64,000 bases of DNA, from the NCBI RefSeq assembly GCF_047345145.1, contig NZ_JBLFER010000001.1, forward strand, positions 620,001 through 684,000. The letters run 5' to 3'. A program made the translations under genes and the position numbers. The first letter of the stretch is position 1, and every line of letters starts with the position of its first letter. Below are positions 17,855-24,862 of the stretch, piece after piece. The notes beneath the pieces were generated by a model that ran no database searches, was not told the DNA's origin, and was given only the letters and a program-made list of their open reading frames with translations. The stretch is from Maribacter_C sp047345145. Its GTDB lineage: Bacteria; Bacteroidota; Bacteroidia; Flavobacteriales; Flavobacteriaceae.

Positions 17855-19522
17855 TCAGAAAAGCCCTGAAATATTTCCTTCGTCGTCAATATCAATGTTT
17901 TCGGAAGATGGTTTTGCTGGAAGCCCTGGCATTCGCATAATATTTCCAGTGATTGGAATTAGAAATCCCGCTCCAGCGGCAATTTCAATATCTCTTACAG
18001 TGATAACAAAATTCTTTGGTCTGCCTAAAAGTTTGGGATTATCAGATAGTGATTTTTGTGTTTTGGCAACGCAGACAGGCAATTTTTCTAAACCTAAGTC
18101 CTGAATTTTCTTTAAATCACGAAGTGCTTGAGCTGTATAATCTACATGTTCAGCTCCATATATTTTGGTAGCTAGAATTTTGATCTTTTCTTTTACCGGC
18201 ATGCTCCAATCATACATCGGAGTTAAATCTTCAGTTCCATCTTCAACTATTTCAACTACCTTTTTAGCTAATTCCAATGCACCTTCACCACCTTTTGCCC
18301 AAACTTCAGCAAGGGCAACTTTGACATTTAGCCTTTTTGCCGTTTCTTTTATCATTTCAATTTCAGCATCTGAATCGGAAATGAAACGATTGATAGCTAT
18401 GACAGGTTTCACATTAAACTGCTTAATGTTTTCAATATGTTTTTCTAGATTCGGAATTCCTTTTTGAAGTGCTTCAAGATTTTCAATAGTTAGCTCATCT
18501 AATTTAGCTCCGCCGTGGTACTTCAAGGCTCTAATGGTAGTAGTCAAAACAACTGCCTTTGGAGATAAACCAGCACTTTGACATTTGATATCAAAAAACT
18601 TTTCTGCACCTAAATCAAAACCAAAGCCAGCTTCTGTGACTGTATACTCTGAAAAGGTCATGCCCATTCGAGTAGCTATTACGGAGTTTGTTCCTTGAGC
18701 AATATTAGCGAATGGTCCCCCATGAATAATGGCAGGGTTACCTTCAATGGTCTGAACTAAATTGGGTTGAATGGCATCCTTTAGCAAAGCAGTCATGGCG
18801 CCTTGGGCTTTAAGATCGCGTGCATAGATCGGTGTTTTGTCAAAAGTATAACCAATGAATATTGAACCTAATCGCTTTTTTAAATCAGAAAGATCTTCTG
18901 CTAAACAGAGAATAGCCATAATTTCAGATGCGGCTGTAATATCGAATCCGGTTTCTCTTGGTATTCCTGAAGCCGTTCCACCTAATCCTACAATAATTTG
19001 ACGCAATGATCGATCGTTCATATCGATCACTCTTTTCCAAGAAATCGTTCTCGGATCAAGGTTCAGCGAAGCAGACTTACTTTGTATATTGTTATCAATG
19101 ATGGCTGATAAAAGATTATGTGCTTTTTCAATAGCGGCAAAATCTCCTGTGAAATGTAAATTGATATCCTCCATTGGGAGTACCTGCGAATAGCCTCCGC
19201 CTGTAGCTCCTCCTTTAATTCCAAATACAGGACCTAAAGAAGGTTCACGCAATACAACTGTTGTTTTTTTACCCAAACGGTTTAGACCTTCCGTTAGGCC
19301 TATTGACATTGTGGTTTTTCCTTCTCCGGCTGGCGTAGGCGATATTGCCGAAACCAAAATCAAATTTGATTCCTTCAGTCTAGAATTATTTATAAACTTC
19401 AATGGAATTTTAGCCTTGTATCTTCCATAGGGTTCTATACTATCTTCTGGTAGCCCTAGCTTTTTTGCTATTTTAGCAATAGGTTGAAGTTGTACTTTCC
19501 GTGCGATATCAATGTCTTTCAT
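17855..19522 (-). CDS. fhs: Formate--tetrahydrofolate ligase
   Basis: The enzyme activates formate to 10-formyl-THF using ATP, feeding purine and formyl-methionine synthesis. The 555-residue protein has the P-loop PTPAGEGKTTMSIGL (about 67-81), and GIKGGATGGGYSQVLPMEDINLHFTGD and LQTIEGNPAIIHGGPFANIAQGTNS are highly conserved family blocks. The length is complete. It lies head-on to glmM and is preceded by a spacer of 30 bases from the acyltransferase gene on the same strand, so it may be read through from there. Confidence 0.96.
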   Translation of the reverse strand: MKDIDIARKVQLQPIAKIAKKLGLPEDSIEPYGRYKAKIPLKFINNSRLKESNLILVSAISPTPAGEGKTTMSIGLTEGLNRLGKKTTVVLREPSLGPVFGIKGGATGGGYSQVLPMEDINLHFTGDFAAIEKAHNLLSAIIDNNIQSKSASLNLDPRTISWKRVIDMNDRSLRQIIVGLGGTASGIPRETGFDITAASEIMAILCLAEDLSDLKKRLGSIFIGYTFDKTPIYARDLKAQGAMTALLKDAIQPNLVQTIEGNPAIIHGGPFANIAQGTNSVIATRMGMTFSEYTVTEAGFGFDLGAEKFFDIKCQSAGLSPKAVVLTTTIRALKYHGGAKLDELTIENLEALQKGIPNLEKHIENIKQFNVKPVIAINRFISDSDAEIEMIKETAKRLNVKVALAEVWAKGGEGALELAKKVVEIVEDGTEDLTPMYDWSMPVKEKIKILATKIYGAEHVDYTAQALRDLKKIQDLGLEKLPVCVAKTQKSLSDNPKLLGRPKNFVITVRDIEIAAGAGFLIPITGNIMRMPGLPAKPSSENIDIDDEGNISGLF

Positions 19523-19552
19523 AATCCCAAATTAAAAATCCTCCAATCTTAA

Positions 19553-20458
19553 TTATTGAGCTTTTTCTTCTGTTTGAAACTCCAGTGGTACTTTGTCTCG
19601 ATGTTTCCATCGTTTATGACTCCATAGATAGTACTCCGGTTGTTCATGTATTTGTTGTTCAGCCAATGCAATAAACTTTTTTGTGATTTCATTGGGTTCA
19701 GTGTTTTTTCCAGACAAGGTGATTGGTATAAATTCAGCCTCATAATATCCACGTTTTACCTTTGAAACTTTTAAAAACACAACTGCTAAATCTAATTTTC
19801 GGGCTAAAACTTCAGTGCCATTGTATATAGGAACGGTAATTCCCATAAACTTATCCCAATAATGGGCGTGAACAACCATCGGCGATTGATCACTAACCAT
19901 TCCATAAATGGATGTGACCATATTCTTTTCGTTTCTGATTACCGTTTTAACCGTTTCATGTGTTGTAATGAGTGTGGTATTCCATTTTGATCTGAAATCC
20001 TTCACTAACTTATCAAAATATTTATTTGCTACTTTTTGATAAACTGCATAGCCTTTGCTTTGTACATAAAGATTCAAACTTACATTCCATTCCCAATTGG
20101 CGTAATGTGAACAGGGCACCAATATACTTTTCTCTTTTTCAATTTCCTGTATAAGCTCCACATTAGTGATGTGATACCTCTCTTTCATTTGTTCTTTAGA
20201 TAGCCCCATAGTTTTTACCATTTCAAGAAACATATCACACATATGTTTGAAGAACTTCTTTTGAATGGTACGAATCTCTATTTCTGACTTCTCAGGGAAA
20301 ACCAATTTCAGGTTATCACGAACAACTTTTTTTCTATAGCCTACAATATTATATACTAGGAAAAAAACAAAGTCTGAAAGTAGATAGAATAGACGATAAG
20401 GAAGTCTGGAAATCAACCAAAGTGCAGGATACACCAAAATAAATACAAGTAGCTGCAT
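19553..20458 (-). CDS. Lysophospholipid/lipid A acyltransferase (LpxL/HtrB-like)
   Basis: This 301-residue inner-membrane enzyme has an N-terminal hydrophobic anchor (about 1-40) and the acyltransferase motif SHYANWEW (H-x4-E type catalytic dyad). It also has downstream blocks typical of LpxL-type acyl-ACP-dependent acyltransferases (GMVSDQSP, then VLARKLDLAVVF). It probably adds a secondary acyl chain to lipid A or an ornithine-type lipid. It shares a back-to-back promoter region with the rhomboid gene. Confidence 0.85.
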   Translation of the reverse strand: MQLLVFILVYPALWLISRLPYRLFYLLSDFVFFLVYNIVGYRKKVVRDNLKLVFPEKSEIEIRTIQKKFFKHMCDMFLEMVKTMGLSKEQMKERYHITNVELIQEIEKEKSILVPCSHYANWEWNVSLNLYVQSKGYAVYQKVANKYFDKLVKDFRSKWNTTLITTHETVKTVIRNEKNMVTSIYGMVSDQSPMVVHAHYWDKFMGITVPIYNGTEVLARKLDLAVVFLKVSKVKRGYYEAEFIPITLSGKNTEPNEITKKFIALAEQQIHEQPEYYLWSHKRWKHRDKVPLEFQTEEKAQ

Positions 20459-20474
20459 GCAGAGAATTATTAAA

Positions 20475-20492
20475 CAAAGATAGCTATATTTG
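20475..20492. promoter_or_regulatory. Back-to-back divergent -7 elements (acyltransferase and rhomboid)
   Basis: The 18-base sequence CAAAGATAGCTATATTTG contains TATCTTTG on the minus strand (20475-20482) and TATATTTG on the plus strand (20485-20492), two bases apart, forming a near-palindrome. Leftward ATG is at 20458 and rightward ATG at 20518. Two polymerases could not open both at once, so the two genes may compete for transcription. Confidence 0.6.
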
Positions 20493-20517
20493 AGCCCAAA
20501 CCGTATAAGATTTTTTG

Positions 20518-21165
20518 ATGGGTGGAATTGATATAGTGACTCTAATTATAATAGGTGCCAATGTTTTAATCTCTTTTAAAGGATTTAACGATGGCACTTT
20601 TTTTGAACGGTACAAATTTGCAATAGGCGCCATTAACTCAGGCCAGAAAGAGCGAATGTTGACCTCAGGGTTTTTACATGTTGATATTTCACACTTGCTA
20701 TTTAACATGGTTACCTTGTATTTTTTCGCCGACGTGGTTGTCCGTGGTTTTGGAGAACCTAAGTTTCTGATCATATACTTCGTTAGTTTATTGGCAGGAA
20801 GCCTTCTTGCGCTCTTTTTTCATAAAGATGAGCCCTATTACAGCGCCGTTGGAGCTAGTGGAGCGGTTACGGGAATTCTCTACTCAGCGATATTGCTACG
20901 ACCAGATATGACTTTAATGCTTTATTTTGCGATTCCCATTCCCGCCTATGTCTTGGGGATTGGATATTTACTTTATTCTATCTATGGAATGAAGAAGCGC
21001 TTAGGTAATATAGGACATACTGCGCACTTCGGAGGAGCTATTGGAGGTTATGCCGCTACCTTATTATTTAACCCCGATCTCGTATTTACTTCTACACTTA
21101 TGGTCATACTTCTGGCCATTCCTATTATCATATTATTTGTAATGGAAAAGATGGGAAAAATTTAA
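20518..21165 (+). CDS. Rhomboid-family intramembrane serine protease
   Basis: The 215-residue protein has six hydrophobic helices and the rhomboid residues. These are HLLFN (His59, Asn63) in the second helix, Ser114 in GASGAVTG in the fourth, and His170 in AHFGGAIGG in the sixth. It would cut substrate proteins within the inner membrane. ATG 20518 is used; a TTG one codon earlier is possible. The substrate is unknown. A TATATTTG element lies 26 bases upstream. Confidence 0.92.
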   Translation: MGGIDIVTLIIIGANVLISFKGFNDGTFFERYKFAIGAINSGQKERMLTSGFLHVDISHLLFNMVTLYFFADVVVRGFGEPKFLIIYFVSLLAGSLLALFFHKDEPYYSAVGASGAVTGILYSAILLRPDMTLMLYFAIPIPAYVLGIGYLLYSIYGMKKRLGNIGHTAHFGGAIGGYAATLLFNPDLVFTSTLMVILLAIPIIILFVMEKMGKI

Positions 21166-21257
21166 TTTTTGCTATTCCTAAAATTTCAAAAACCCCAGTA
21201 AAAAACAGGGAAAGCTGCATTTCATCGAAAAAAATGTAGGAAAATATACACTTTGAC

Positions 21258-21265
21258 TAAATTTG
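21258..21265 (+). promoter_or_regulatory. -7 promoter element of the LVIVD lipoprotein gene
   Basis: TAAATTTG fits TAnnTTTG and lies 45 bases upstream of the ATG at 21311. The surrounding bases are AT-rich; a -33 TTG at the usual spacing is not evident. Confidence 0.4.
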
Positions 21266-21310
21266 ACGTTCAGTTAGTCCCAAATCTAATTGTATTAACC
21301 TATTTATCCA

Positions 21311-22948
21311 ATGAAAAAAGTCTCCCTAACAGCTTTATCTGTTCTGTTTTTCGCTGTGTCTTGTAGTGATGAAACTATAATCTATAGCGACCCTCAAAGT
21401 GATGTTTTACCCGAGAATAATCAAGCGGTACTTGAACAAAGTATTGTTTATGACAATGCTGGTGTGATTGACATTTCTGAAGAAGCAACGCTGTCTGGTA
21501 AATCTTCGAAGAATAATGAAGATCAGATTGCAGGTGATTATCCTTTAACTTTAGTTGCACAGGTTGCTGCGCCTTCTAGAAGTGGTGCCGAAAACCTGAC
21601 TGCAGCACACGTAGATTTAGTTGGCGACTATGCTTATGTTGCCTACAATACGGTAGAGGATGGTTATTCTGGTGCAATTGATATTATTAATGTTAGCGAT
21701 CCTACAAACCCCAGAATAACGAGTCGTGCATACTACACAAATGCAGATGTTAACTCTATTAAATATGAAGATGGTTATGCTTACGTCGTAGGTGGATTCA
21801 ACTCTGAGAAATCGGCAACCATTGATTTTAACTCTTTTGTTGGAAAGATTCCTGTTTCTAATGGAAGGTTTGATCTTAGTAATATCATATATGGTTTTCA
21901 GGAAGGATTTAATGCTACCGATGTAAAAACCACTGCAAATTCGATTTTAGTTACCAGTGGTAGAGATGGTTATCTAAAATCCTATTCTAAAAGTGATCTA
22001 AGTGCTATCATTGAGGCTCCCTTTGATGATTTAAGATCTATAGCAATTAATGGAAGCACTATTGCTGTATTAAATGCAACTGAAGGAGTAAACTTGTTAG
22101 ACAGTAATTTCAATATTACGCAGCAAATTTCAATAAATTCTGACTTTGGTGACTTTAGTAAACGTACAATAGATTTTTCAGGAGAAAACATTGTTGTTGC
22201 TGAAGGTTCTCGAGGAGCTGGAATCTATAATGCAAGTACAGGAAGCTTAATTGAATATGTTCCTATTTTAATTAACCCAGAAGGGGTTGATCCAGCTAAC
22301 GTGGTAACAAATGCGGTTGCTAAAAATGAAAATGTATTGTTAATGGCAAACGGAGGAGCTGGATTGTGTTTATCAGAAGATCAGGGTAATAATACAGATT
22401 TAGTCGGAATCATCGAACTGAACGGTTCTACAAACTTTGTAGCCTCAAAAGGAGATTATATTTTTGCCGCAACAGGTAAATCAGGATTACAAATTATCAA
22501 GTTAAATAGGCCTAGTGATACCCTTGAAGCAAGTTGCGCTAACATACCATCATACAACGGAGGTAATAATTTGAATGTAAATTCTGGTGAAAATTTAGCT
22601 TTCAGAGGTTCTAAAAGATTTAATCGTATAAATGTTGGTGGTGAATTACTTTTGTGTGGCTCTTGGACGGTAAGAAATGCGACTAATATTAACGCGAACG
22701 GAAGCTTTTCAATGAACGGTACTTTTGTCGTAGGTAGAAATAACAGACGAAGAAATATTACTGTTAATGAAAATGCCACTTTTAAAGTAGAAGGTAACCT
22801 AACAATTTATGGAGATTTGATCTTGAATGACGGTGCAACATTAGAATTCTTAGGTTCAGATTCTGTAGTAAATATTTTCGGAAGTGTTCAAAAAGCTTCA
22901 ACTGCAGAAGTTATAGGAACCTTTGACGACGTCAGAAATAAATTCTAA
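21311..22948 (+). CDS. Surface lipoprotein with LVIVD-type propeller and C-terminal beta-helix-like region
   Basis: The 545-residue protein begins with a lipoprotein signal (lipobox Cys near residue 18, FFAVSC). Residues about 75-400 have repeated strand units of the LVIVD type (DYAYVAYNTVEDGYSGAIDIINVSDPTNP, then GYAYVVGG), expected to form a beta-propeller. Residues about 420-530 change character to short Asn/Gly-rich rungs (INVGGELLLCGSW, NITVNENATFKVEGNL, LTIYGDLILNDG), like a right-handed beta-helix. It is probably exported to the cell surface. Function is unknown. A strong stem-loop follows the stop. Confidence 0.7.
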   Translation: MKKVSLTALSVLFFAVSCSDETIIYSDPQSDVLPENNQAVLEQSIVYDNAGVIDISEEATLSGKSSKNNEDQIAGDYPLTLVAQVAAPSRSGAENLTAAHVDLVGDYAYVAYNTVEDGYSGAIDIINVSDPTNPRITSRAYYTNADVNSIKYEDGYAYVVGGFNSEKSATIDFNSFVGKIPVSNGRFDLSNIIYGFQEGFNATDVKTTANSILVTSGRDGYLKSYSKSDLSAIIEAPFDDLRSIAINGSTIAVLNATEGVNLLDSNFNITQQISINSDFGDFSKRTIDFSGENIVVAEGSRGAGIYNASTGSLIEYVPILINPEGVDPANVVTNAVAKNENVLLMANGGAGLCLSEDQGNNTDLVGIIELNGSTNFVASKGDYIFAATGKSGLQIIKLNRPSDTLEASCANIPSYNGGNNLNVNSGENLAFRGSKRFNRINVGGELLLCGSWTVRNATNINANGSFSMNGTFVVGRNNRRRNITVNENATFKVEGNLTIYGDLILNDGATLEFLGSDSVVNIFGSVQKASTAEVIGTFDDVRNKF

Positions 22949-22970
22949 ACCAAATCTCAGATACAAACAA

Positions 22971-23002
22971 AAAACCCTGATTATTTTGTTAATCAGGGTT
23001 TT
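22971..23002. terminator. Bidirectional terminator between convergent genes
   Basis: AAAACCCTGATTA (22971-22983) and TAATCAGGGTTTT (22990-23002) are perfect inverted repeats with a 6-base loop, with A and T tracts at the two ends. It serves the lipoprotein gene from the left and the TlpA-like gene from the right. Confidence 0.85.
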
Positions 23003-23019
23003 ATCTTTTGAGACCGTTT

Positions 23020-24144
23020 TTAGTTAAGTAATTCAGCCACCTTAGCCTCTAATGCCGGACCTCTTAAATTCTTTGCTACAATAACTCCGTTTTCATCCAA
23101 AAGAAAAGCAGCTGGAATTGCATCTACGTTGTACATTTTTGCAATGGGATCGTTGAAATATTGGATATGAGAAACATGATTCCATGTTAATCCGTCATCT
23201 TGAATCGCTTTTTTCCAATCTTCAGCCTTTCTATCTAGAGAAACACCTACTACATTTAATCCTTTATCATGATATTTTTGATAAACAGCTACGACATTCG
23301 GGTTTTCGGCGCGACATGGCCTGCACCACGCTGCCCAAAAATCAACTAAAGTAACTTTACCCATCATATCTTTAAGAGCTAATTGTTCTCCATCTACTCC
23401 AGGTGCTGTAAAGGTAGGAGCAATTGCTCCAATCTCTGTCGCTTTGCCCTTCTCTGCTTTTACTTTCAAAGCCTCTAATTGCTCTGCTATTTTTTTGGCA
23501 GCGGAAGACTCTTTGATTTCAGGAGTGAAGGTGTCATAAATGCCTTGTACTTCTTCTGCTTTGATGGTTCTAGTGGCAATACCTTTGTCAAGAAGAAGTA
23601 CTGAAATTAACGCATTTGGGTTGGCATCAATAAAGTCTCTTTCAAAGCTCTTGTACTCTTGCTGAAAATCTTGCATTTCTTCCCGTAAGGCAGACATTTT
23701 AGCTTCATCACCATTCGCAGATTGCATATCGTTCTGAATAGCAACTGCCTGTCTAGACATTGCTTGCGCCTTTGTTACGTATTTAGAAAATAGGTCATTC
23801 TGAACAGTTCCCTTTACTTTTGCAAGACCAAGACTATCTTTCTGAGCTGTAATTTCTATTTCCCCATTTTCAATGACAACACCGGTGTATCCTGGTGAAT
23901 TATCTACAAAAACATATTGTATTTCAGGAGCTCCTGCTTGTCCTATAAAGACAAATTTTCCATCTTTCACCTCTGTAGTATCTACATCTACCGGTTGATT
24001 GTTCTCACCTTGTTTTTTTAGGTAAACTTTTGTTCCGTTTTCCACTTCACCAGTCAAAGTTCCTTCAATAGTAAATCCCTCCGGATTCTGATTGCATGCA
24101 ATCAAAGTAATTAGAATAGAAAGGGATAAAATAACTTTTTTCAT
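23020..24144 (-). CDS. TlpA-like thiol-disulfide oxidoreductase lipoprotein with DUF4369 N-terminus
   Basis: The 374-residue lipoprotein (LITLIAC lipobox, Cys17) has an N-terminal beta-rich DUF4369 domain (about 24-115), a helical linker, and a C-terminal thioredoxin-fold AhpC/TlpA domain with the redox motif WCRPC in FWAAWCRPCRAENP. Such proteins reduce or shuttle disulfides in the periplasm of Bacteroidota, for example in cytochrome c maturation or oxidative stress. The partner is unknown. A TACCTTTG element lies 22 bases upstream of ATG. Confidence 0.9.
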   Translation of the reverse strand: MKKVILSLSILITLIACNQNPEGFTIEGTLTGEVENGTKVYLKKQGENNQPVDVDTTEVKDGKFVFIGQAGAPEIQYVFVDNSPGYTGVVIENGEIEITAQKDSLGLAKVKGTVQNDLFSKYVTKAQAMSRQAVAIQNDMQSANGDEAKMSALREEMQDFQQEYKSFERDFIDANPNALISVLLLDKGIATRTIKAEEVQGIYDTFTPEIKESSAAKKIAEQLEALKVKAEKGKATEIGAIAPTFTAPGVDGEQLALKDMMGKVTLVDFWAAWCRPCRAENPNVVAVYQKYHDKGLNVVGVSLDRKAEDWKKAIQDDGLTWNHVSHIQYFNDPIAKMYNVDAIPAAFLLDENGVIVAKNLRGPALEAKVAELLN

Positions 24145-24166
24145 CTTTTTATTTCTTTGTAAGCCG

Positions 24167-24174
24167 CAAAGGTA
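24167..24174 (-). promoter_or_regulatory. -7 element of the TlpA-like gene
   Basis: TACCTTTG on the minus strand fits TAnnTTTG and lies 22 bases before the ATG at 24144. Confidence 0.5.
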
Positions 24175-24192
24175 GTTATTAATATTAGGATT

Positions 24193-24224
24193 AAAAAAGC
24201 CCTTAATCTATTAAGACAAGGGCT
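24193..24224 (-). terminator. Rho-independent terminator of the small barrel protein gene
   Basis: On the minus strand AGCCCTT and AAGGGCT pair around a 13-base interior (24198-24224), followed by a run of T (24193-24198). It lies 23 bases past the stop at 24248 and just before the TlpA-like promoter. Confidence 0.75.
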
Positions 24225-24247
24225 ACAATTACTTTTGTAATGGTACT

Positions 24248-24766
24248 TTAGAACTGGTACCGAATACCGAGTCCAACGTCAAAATCAAATCGATCATCGA
24301 AGCCTCCGTAACCTATAATGCCTATTTCTGGTCTTATGTCTAGGGAAATTAATAGGGGTAAATTTCCAAAGTTGTATTCCAAGCCAATATCACCCGCTCC
24401 TAGAACAAATAAACCTCCACCTGGCTTCTCTATAATATTGGGGTCATCAACATTTGGTCGACTTTCGAAACTAGCAGTGCCTGCTCCACCTCCAAATCCC
24501 CAATACCAATTCAAGCCCCCACTGATGGTGTAAATGCTTTGAAAAAGCAGAACTGCTTTAACTGCATCGTATTCCCGGCTATCGCGATAACCAAGGTTCA
24601 ATTCCGCTCTGCCATACCGTCCTATCGATTTTTGATATGATATTTCTGCTCCAAAACCATCACTATCGCCTAATCGAAGTCCGATAGTATGATTAGCAAT
24701 ATCTTGAGCTGATAGTGAGCCTACTGCTAAAAATAGTGCGAAGGCTAATAATTTTGTGATTTTCAT
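24248..24766 (-). CDS. Small outer-membrane beta-barrel-like protein
   Basis: This 172-residue protein has a clear signal peptide (1-20, FALFLAVGSLSAQ). It then has a run of amphipathic beta strands (HTIGLRLGDSDGFGAEISYQ, RAELNLGYRD, IGLEYNF, FDVGLGIRYQF) and ends in Phe. That is the pattern of a small eight-stranded outer-membrane barrel. No enzymatic motif is seen and no specific family is recognised. It is a single gene with its own terminator. Confidence 0.75.
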   Translation of the reverse strand: MKITKLLAFALFLAVGSLSAQDIANHTIGLRLGDSDGFGAEISYQKSIGRYGRAELNLGYRDSREYDAVKAVLLFQSIYTISGGLNWYWGFGGGAGTASFESRPNVDDPNIIEKPGGGLFVLGAGDIGLEYNFGNLPLLISLDIRPEIGIIGYGGFDDRFDFDVGLGIRYQF

Positions 24767-24809
24767 ATGTTCTTTTGATTTAGTAGTAGTTTCCCAAAAA
24801 GGCTATTTA

Positions 24810-24817
24810 TATCTTTG
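24810..24817 (+). promoter_or_regulatory. -7 element of the fused FAD/Fe-S oxidoreductase gene
   Basis: TATCTTTG fits TAnnTTTG. It lies 45 bases before the TTG start at 24863 and overlaps the far upstream end of the divergent barrel-protein gene spacer. Confidence 0.5.
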
Positions 24818-24862
24818 TCCTAATCATGAAAACTTTATTTACTACCCAAAAATTGTTCCGAA

